Part shown: positions 16,651 through 21,527 of the stretch, one piece after another
How the letters are laid out: each line of letters opens with the position of its first letter
How positions within the stretch are numbered: position 1 is the stretch's first letter
NCBI GenBank assembly: GCA_035354435.1
Contig: DAOQAY010000044.1
Coordinates: 1-21,527, forward strand
Direction of reading: 5' to 3'
DNA length: 21,527 nt
Source: JAKLDO01 sp035354435
Lineage (GTDB): Bacteria; UBP6; UBA1177
Program-made: the position numbers and the translations under genes
The notes under the pieces: model-generated
What the model saw: the letters and a program-made list of their open reading frames with translations, nothing else
What the model was told of the DNA's origin: nothing
The model's database searches: none

Positions 16651-16677
16651 GGATCAATTTTTTTGTAAGGAGTGAAC

Positions 16678-17547
16678 TTGAAATACAAAGTGACTGAAAA
16701 TATTACGATTATGGAACTGCTGATACAACTTTTTCCGGATTCGCCGCATACAAGGGTAAAAAAGATGCTTGGCAGCGGCAGGATTAGTGTGAACGGACGA
16801 GTTGTGACTCATTTTGCAACTGCACTGAAACCTGGAGACGAGGTGGGATCGGCATCTTTTGTGAACACGAAAAAAGATTCGGCTCCTTTCAAGATACTTT
16901 TTGAAGATGAACATTTTGTCGCCATTGATAAACCTGCCGGGATAAATACTTCGAGTGCGGATGATGCCCCGAGCTGCAGTGCGATTTTATCTGACTGGTA
17001 TAAAGATAATAGTAAAGGTCACATAAGAGTATTCGTTGTTCACCGTCTGGACAAGGAAGTGTCAGGCGTTCTTCTTTTTTCAAAATCTGAAAAGGCCATG
17101 GAGCAGCTTCGTGATAACTGGGATAAAACTGAAAAACGCTATATTGCGGTTGTAGAAGGAAGCCCGAAGCCGCCTGAAGGGATCAAAGAATCGTGGCTTA
17201 TGGAAGACGAAAATCAGCGGATGTACAGCGTGAAAAGTGAAGTTCCGGGCGCGAAATTCGCCAGAACCGAATACCGTACAGTAAAAACGATTGATAATTA
17301 CACAGTCCTTGAAATAATTCTCCATACCGGCAGAAAGAACCAGATCAGAGTTCATATGAGAGACCTCGGATGTCCCATAGTAGGTGACAGACGGTACGGC
17401 GCCGATCCGAAGTACGAACGGAGAGTCAGACTCCATTCAATATATCTTTCATTTCCCCATCCCGTCACAGGCAGATCAGTTGTAATTAAATCGCAGCCGC
17501 CGAAATCGTTCTACAATATCAAGCCTGAGAACGAAATTTATAAATAG
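16678..17547 (+). CDS. RluA-family rRNA pseudouridine synthase
   Basis: Members of this family isomerise uridines to pseudouridine in 23S rRNA or tRNA; the RluC/RluD branch carries an N-terminal S4 RNA-binding domain. That domain is present here at about 10-60 (RVKKMLGSGRISVNGRVV). The catalytic domain follows, with HRLDKEVSGVLLF giving catalytic D125. It also has KRYIAVVEG, the family motif HTGRKNQIRVHM, and GDRRYGAD. The length of 289 residues is slightly short of RluC/RluD of E. coli. I chose TTG 16678 because TAAGGAG at 16666-16672 lies 5 nt upstream; GTG 16672 overlaps that site. It has its own TATAAT promoter and no close downstream partner. Target position cannot be read from sequence, so no symbol is given. 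Confidence 0.9.
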   Translation: MKYKVTENITIMELLIQLFPDSPHTRVKKMLGSGRISVNGRVVTHFATALKPGDEVGSASFVNTKKDSAPFKILFEDEHFVAIDKPAGINTSSADDAPSCSAILSDWYKDNSKGHIRVFVVHRLDKEVSGVLLFSKSEKAMEQLRDNWDKTEKRYIAVVEGSPKPPEGIKESWLMEDENQRMYSVKSEVPGAKFARTEYRTVKTIDNYTVLEIILHTGRKNQIRVHMRDLGCPIVGDRRYGADPKYERRVRLHSIYLSFPHPVTGRSVVIKSQPPKSFYNIKPENEIYK

Positions 17548-17548
17548 G

Positions 17549-17598
17549 TTGAAATATGTATTTTCTTTTATTTACTATAAGGCTCAATCTGATATATT
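17549..17598 (+). promoter_or_regulatory. candidate promoter(s) for the PLD-helicase gene
   Basis: Two overlapping sigma-70-like arrangements are visible. TTGAAA (17549-17554) lies 18 nt before TACTAT (17573-17578), and TTTACT (17571-17576) lies 16 nt before TATATT (17593-17598). The second would place the start about 24 nt from ATG 17629. The first -35 lies immediately after the preceding stop codon. Either or both could be used. Confidence 0.42.
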
Positions 17599-17628
17599 AA
17601 TTGAAAATTGTTGAGGAATAGAGGGCAA

Positions 17629-20600
17629 ATGTCAGGAAAGTTGATAACAAATGATCAGAGTTTTTTAATTGATAAAATGCGCAATGTTATTCCGAATTGC
17701 GAGAATTTATATGCTCTTGTAGGTTACTTTTATTTCAGCGGATTTTCCAAACTTTCTGAGGATATTAAAAGCAAGAAAATGAAAATTCTTGTCGGTATGG
17801 ATATTGATACTTTAATTTCAGGAAAACTCAGAGAAATATCATTAATAAAAAAGATTGATGATGAGAGAAGTGACATTGAAATAAGAAAAGAATATTATGA
17901 AAAACTTACAACTTTAATAAATGAGACTGACAGTTTTGATAGTAGCAGACAGGAAAGAGAACTAAAACTATTTATGGATAAAATTAAAGACGGGTCTCTT
18001 GAAATAAGAAAAACGAGAGAGCCTAATCATGCAAAGATGTATGTTTTCGAAAATGACAAAAATCATAATGAAAACGGGGATTATCTTGGAATTGTTGTTA
18101 CTGGTTCAAGCAATTTTTCATACAGCGGACTTGCGGGAAGAAATGAAATAAATGTGATGTTCCGGGATAACAGGGATTTTGAGGAAGCAAAGGCTCTTTT
18201 TGAAAAGCTGTGGAACAATTCAGTTGAAATAGTTGGACAGTACAACAAGGACGATTTCTTCACAGAAGTTAAGGAAAAGATATGGACAGAGAAAATTCCT
18301 GCCCCCATACTTCTTTTTATCAGGGCATTGTCTGAATATTTTTCTGTAAAGCAGGATAAATTAATAAAACTTCCTGATGAAATAAATAAAAAATATGCTA
18401 ACTTCAAGTATCAGTCCGATGCAATTCAAAAAGCACTGACTGTAATTGAAAGACATAACGGGGTTATCGTTGCTGATGTTGTAGGACTTGGCAAATCTGT
18501 TATCGCATCTGCTGTTGCACATAATTTAAAGCTGCCTGTGATAATAATTGCACCGCCTCATCTGACTGATCAATGGGAAAACTACCGGATGCAGTTTAAT
18601 TACAATGCAAGAGTTTTTAGCAGTGGCAAAATTGAAGAAGCATTGAATAAACACTTTTTTGATGAAGAATATCTCATTATTATTGATGAGGCGGCAAGAT
18701 ATAGAAATCCGGAAACAAAAGATTATGCACTATTGCACAAGCTGTGTCAGGGTAATAAAGTAATTCTTCTTACAGCGACGCCATTCAACAACAATCCTGA
18801 AGATGTCTTTGCGCTTATTCAGCTTTTCCAGATCCCGGCAAAGTCAACGATAAGAACTGTGCAGAATCTTTCAGGAGCGTTCAGGGAACTTATAAAAGAA
18901 TACACTACACTTCAGAAACTGAATCGAAGTGGAAGCATTGATATTTCTGAGCTGAAAGATGAAATAAGAAAGATTTCTATGAAGATTCGAGATATAATTT
19001 TTCCTGTAGTTATAAGAAGAACCCGTATAGATCTTGATATTATTGAAGAGTACAGGAGCGATCTTCAAAAGCAGGATATTTATTTCCCCGTGGTCAATGA
19101 ACCGGAACTCGCAACTTATAATCTTGGTAAGCTTGCTCCGCTTTATGAATCGACAACTGAAGAAATATACCCGAAAAAAGAAGAAAAAGAGAATTTAAAA
19201 GAAAGATTTACAGGTGCAAGATATCGTCCGCTATCGTATCTAAAACCTGAAGCTCTTGAAAGAATGAAAAAGGAAATGACTCAAGCTGAATACAGAAATC
19301 TTGAATATTTGATTGAAGGTCAGAAACATATTGCAGGATTCATGAGAACTCTTCTTGTGAGAAGATTTGAAAGCTCAATCGAAGCATTCAGGCTGTCAGT
19401 CAACTCAATTCTTTCTGCTTCTGATGAAATGAGAAAATGGCTTGAAAAAGGTAAAATTCCTGTAAGAAAAAGGGGAAGTGTAATAGATGTAATGTCACTG
19501 TTGAGCAGTAATGGTGAGGAACTCGAAATGTTTTCTCTGGAAGTGAATGAACTGCTTGAATCATTAAAAGAGAAGGGATATAACTTTTTTTTGAGTCAGG
19601 ATTTGAATGATGACTTTATTATTGACTTGAAAAAAGATATAAAACTTCTTAATAAAATTAGAACAGATTGGGGAAAGGTTTCAGCCGATCCGAAGCTCGA
19701 AGCATTTTCAAATATTTTAAAGGAACAGATCAGGAAAGAGCCAGATAGAAAGATAATTGTTTTTTCTGAGTTTGCGGACACAGTAAATTACCTTTTCGGC
19801 AAGCTGCAATACGGTTTGAGAGTGATGAAGTACACATCTTCTGACTCAACGAAAGAAAACAAGAAGAAGATTGAGAGAAACTTTGACGCCGGAATTGAGG
19901 AAAAGGAAAAGCTGAACGATTTTGATATTCTTATTGCTACAGATGCAATATCAGAAGGATATAACTTGCATCGTGCCGGAACGATTTTTAATTATGATAT
20001 TCCTTACAATCCGACAAGAGTGATCCAGAGAATTGGCAGAATCAACAGAATCAACCGTAAAATGTTTGATGCACTTAAGATTTACAATTATTTTCCGACA
20101 GACAAAGGAGAAAAAGAAACAGGAATAAAAACTATTTCCACATTTAAGATGGCTATGATTCATGCATTGATCGGTGAAGATGCAAAGGTTCTTACAAATG
20201 AAGAGGAAGTCAACAGATATTTTGCTGAAAAGCTTTGTGAAGAGAAAAAGGCTCAGGAAGAGGAGTCCTGGGATGCAAAATACAGGAATCTTCTTTATTT
20301 TATTCAGAGGTCAGATCCCGGAATGTTTGAAAAAGCAAAATCTATTCCATACAGAAGCAGAGTAAAAAGAACAAAACAGGTTGCAAGATCAGGAGTATTG
20401 GTGTTTGGAAGAAAGGGAGATGAGTGCTCTTTTAAATTTTCAAATTCTGATGGTACGATAGAGGATATAAATATTGAAACAGCTTTTAAACTGATGGAAG
20501 CGGATATAACAGAAAAAGGAGTAAATGTTTCGGAAAATTTTGATACTTTATATCAGAAGACAAAAAACCATCTTTTTACTTATTCCACCAGTTCAAAAGG

Positions 20601-20886
20601 TGATAAAAAACAGACAGAAACAACTGTTGCGATAAAATCATTTATAAATACCAACCCTGAAAAAAGGGAATATTTATCTGAACTTCTTTATACTGTATCA
20701 ACATTGAAAGCAATTCCCGAAAATTATATGAAAATGATAAGAAATATTGATTCTGAAAATGAGAAGGAAGAAATTGAAGCTCTCGAAAAAGAGATTCCAA
20801 TTGAGTATTTGACTAAAATTAGAAAAAGAGCCAGAGAAATAGATGGCGGCAGAGAGAGCATAATTCTTGCCGAAGAACTGATATAA
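17629..20886 (+). CDS. fused phospholipase-D-like domain and SNF2-type helicase, probable defence protein
   Basis: The 1085-residue cytoplasmic protein is predicted to be an ATP-driven DNA translocase with a nuclease-like module. The N-terminal domain (about 1-210) has HAKMYVF (H134, K136) followed by GSSNFSYSG (159-167), the layout of one PLD-family HxK motif; a single copy implies dimerisation. The helicase core has Walker A VGLGKS (285-290), motif II DEAA (353-356, with Ala where His is common) and motif III TATPF (382-386). Its second RecA lobe has VFSEFAD, ATDAISEGYNLHRA, and motif VI QRIGRINR (800-807). About 150 residues separating the two lobes, and the charged C-terminus, are unassigned. 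ATG 17629 follows AGAGGG; upstream in-frame TTG codons were rejected. A methylase-like gene follows after 17 nt, suggesting a restriction or phage-defence operon. Codon use is more A-rich than in gyrA. Confidence 0.88.
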   Translation: MSGKLITNDQSFLIDKMRNVIPNCENLYALVGYFYFSGFSKLSEDIKSKKMKILVGMDIDTLISGKLREISLIKKIDDERSDIEIRKEYYEKLTTLINETDSFDSSRQERELKLFMDKIKDGSLEIRKTREPNHAKMYVFENDKNHNENGDYLGIVVTGSSNFSYSGLAGRNEINVMFRDNRDFEEAKALFEKLWNNSVEIVGQYNKDDFFTEVKEKIWTEKIPAPILLFIRALSEYFSVKQDKLIKLPDEINKKYANFKYQSDAIQKALTVIERHNGVIVADVVGLGKSVIASAVAHNLKLPVIIIAPPHLTDQWENYRMQFNYNARVFSSGKIEEALNKHFFDEEYLIIIDEAARYRNPETKDYALLHKLCQGNKVILLTATPFNNNPEDVFALIQLFQIPAKSTIRTVQNLSGAFRELIKEYTTLQKLNRSGSIDISELKDEIRKISMKIRDIIFPVVIRRTRIDLDIIEEYRSDLQKQDIYFPVVNEPELATYNLGKLAPLYESTTEEIYPKKEEKENLKERFTGARYRPLSYLKPEALERMKKEMTQAEYRNLEYLIEGQKHIAGFMRTLLVRRFESSIEAFRLSVNSILSASDEMRKWLEKGKIPVRKRGSVIDVMSLLSSNGEELEMFSLEVNELLESLKEKGYNFFLSQDLNDDFIIDLKKDIKLLNKIRTDWGKVSADPKLEAFSNILKEQIRKEPDRKIIVFSEFADTVNYLFGKLQYGLRVMKYTSSDSTKENKKKIERNFDAGIEEKEKLNDFDILIATDAISEGYNLHRAGTIFNYDIPYNPTRVIQRIGRINRINRKMFDALKIYNYFPTDKGEKETGIKTISTFKMAMIHALIGEDAKVLTNEEEVNRYFAEKLCEEKKAQEEESWDAKYRNLLYFIQRSDPGMFEKAKSIPYRSRVKRTKQVARSGVLVFGRKGDECSFKFSNSDGTIEDINIETAFKLMEADITEKGVNVSENFDTLYQKTKNHLFTYSTSSKGDKKQTETTVAIKSFINTNPEKREYLSELLYTVSTLKAIPENYMKMIRNIDSENEKEEIEALEKEIPIEYLTKIRKRAREIDGGRESIILAEELI

Positions 20887-20903
20887 TTTTACCGGAGAGG
20901 TTC

Positions 20904-21527
20904 ATGAATATTGATTTCAGATCGCCTTATAACGAAAAAGAATTTATTTCTTTCATCAGAAACACGATGTTTCCAAGAATAGATTTTGGGATTAAACGAA
21001 AATCTTTCACTGCGAGCGACTTTTCTCTTAATAAAATCATATCAATAACGCAGCTTGGTGAATCAGAAAAATTTGATATTGCTCTGTATGAAATAACACA
21101 TGAAAGCGAAAATGATCCGAGGGTCACTTTAACCCGTGAAGCATTCAAATTCATGAGAGATAATGTCGAAACTGTGACATCTAACGCATTGATAATATTC
21201 AGGTCTTTAAACAGTGATAATTATCGGTTTTCGCTTTTGACAACTGATTACAAAAGAGTCGGGAAAAAAACAAAAAAGGAGATCTCGAATCCGAAAAGAT
21301 TTTCTTTTTATCTCGGACCGGATGCAAAAGTGAAGACTCCTGAAGAATTTCTTATTAAAAAAGGAGCGATCTCAGATATTGAAGATTTAAAGAGCAGATT
21401 TTCTGTTGAAGTGGTAAACAAAGAATTTTATTTAAAAACCGCTAGCCTTTTTTACCGGTTTATTGGCGAAGCTAAGTATCCTAAAGAGAACAGAAAAAAG
21501 GAATTTGCCGTTAAGCTCATAGGAAGA
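20904..21527 (+). CDS. N-terminus of an Eco57I-type restriction-modification methylase-like protein, cut by the window
   Basis: The frame runs open from ATG 20904 to the window end (208 codons). GGAGAGG (20894-20900) precedes the start, 17 nt after the helicase stop, so the two genes are probably co-transcribed. The visible part contains LTREAFKFMRD, NPKRFSFYLGPDAK (GPD at 138-140), TPEEFLIKKG, and SRFSVEVVNKEFY (around 165-177). From memory, this series is typical of the N-terminal region of large combined restriction-modification proteins annotated as having an Eco57I methylase domain. The methylase motifs (NPPY and the SAM-binding loop) would lie beyond the edge and are not seen. The assignment therefore rests on recalled N-terminal similarity and the neighbouring helicase. 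The gene itself is well supported; the function is a moderately confident inference. Confidence 0.68.
   Translation, partial: MNIDFRSPYNEKEFISFIRNTMFPRIDFGIKRKSFTASDFSLNKIISITQLGESEKFDIALYEITHESENDPRVTLTREAFKFMRDNVETVTSNALIIFRSLNSDNYRFSLLTTDYKRVGKKTKKEISNPKRFSFYLGPDAKVKTPEEFLIKKGAISDIEDLKSRFSVEVVNKEFYLKTASLFYRFIGEAKYPKENRKKEFAVKLIGR

Larger units (their letters stand above)
16304..16671. other. 368-base interval with no convincing intact gene
   Basis: The stretch after the GT-C-like gene holds no RNA gene or insertion-sequence end that I can recognise. Directly after the stop a weak interrupted hairpin (16304-16310 with 16317-16325) has no strong T-tract. A protein-like minus-strand frame without a start lies at 16373-16510. 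A 56-codon + strand frame (ATG 16498 to TAA 16668) has no ribosome-binding site. A 7-bp inverted repeat pairs 16509-16515 with 16531-16537. The right end contains the promoter of the pseudouridine-synthase gene. The interval looks like degenerated sequence plus that promoter. Confidence 0.5.

Noticed and set aside
16672..16680. GTG 16672 as the start of the pseudouridine synthase
   Set aside because: Its G is the last base of the TAAGGAG ribosome-binding site; TTG 16678 has a workable 5-nt spacing.
17608..17628. TTG 17608 as the start of the PLD-helicase gene
   Set aside because: ATG 17629 follows AGAGGG and needs no rare start; the extra residues (MLRNRGQ) do not look like part of the PLD domain.
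20927..21154. Minus-strand frame inside the methylase-like gene
   Set aside because: The + strand frame is open over all 208 codons, has a ribosome-binding site and recognisable motifs.
17629..21527. Calling this a standard DISARM, Mokosh or type I restriction system
   Set aside because: The PLD-helicase fusion and a truncated methylase-like gene are not enough; the marker genes of DISARM are not visible. Mokosh-type PLD helicases, as I recall them, belong to a different helicase superfamily, and no HsdS-like gene is seen.
1..21527. tRNA, rRNA, CRISPR arrays or complete insertion sequences
   Set aside because: I saw no direct-repeat array, no cloverleaf-like stretch with a CCA end, and no transposase motif in any frame read.

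Overview
All supported genes in this 21.5 kb window lie on the + strand, packed into three or four apparent transcription units. The base composition is moderately AT-rich. The cell is probably diderm: GyrB carries the long insert near its C-terminus typical of Gram-negative GyrB, and there is a lipoprotein with a clear lipobox plus a periplasmic Slt70-like lytic transglycosylase. A SpoIID/LytB-domain protein encoded by a non-spore-type gene cluster fits several non-proteobacterial Gram-negative phyla. I cannot name the genus or phylum from the sequence alone, and an uncultured or poorly described lineage is possible.

Region 1 (1-4535) holds the DNA gyrase genes: gyrB, cut at its 5' end by the window edge, and complete gyrA. 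GyrA has alanine and glycine at the two positions best known for quinolone resistance. Region 2 (4544-7774) begins with a perfect AT-rich palindrome and a candidate extended -10 promoter. Three tightly coupled genes follow: khpA (a KH-domain RNA-binding protein), a single-pass membrane protein of unknown family, and rarA (a replication-associated AAA+ ATPase). Each of the last two starts inside a TAATG overlap.

Region 3 (7814-14661) has a good sigma-70-like promoter and a four-gene envelope operon. It encodes a Slt70-like lytic transglycosylase, a SpoIID-domain protein that starts at TTG inside the upstream gene, a helical-repeat lipoprotein, and an Uup-type ABC-F ATPase. Two glycan-strand-cleaving enzymes plus a lipoprotein suggest a peptidoglycan-processing module.

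Region 4 (14663-16671) holds a T-rich polytopic GT-C-like membrane protein with codon use unlike its neighbours and many T7-T8 runs. After it comes a 368-base stretch with no convincing intact gene, but with a decayed-looking reading frame on the minus strand. Region 5 (16623-17547) is an RluA-family pseudouridine synthase with its own promoter and a TTG start.

Region 6 (17549-21527) is the accessory part: a 1085-residue protein fusing an N-terminal phospholipase-D-like domain to a SNF2-type helicase. Seventeen bases later comes the start of a gene resembling the N-terminus of Eco57I-type restriction-modification methylases. This pair looks like the left edge of a restriction or phage-defence system that continues beyond the window, and it is the best candidate here for an under-described system.
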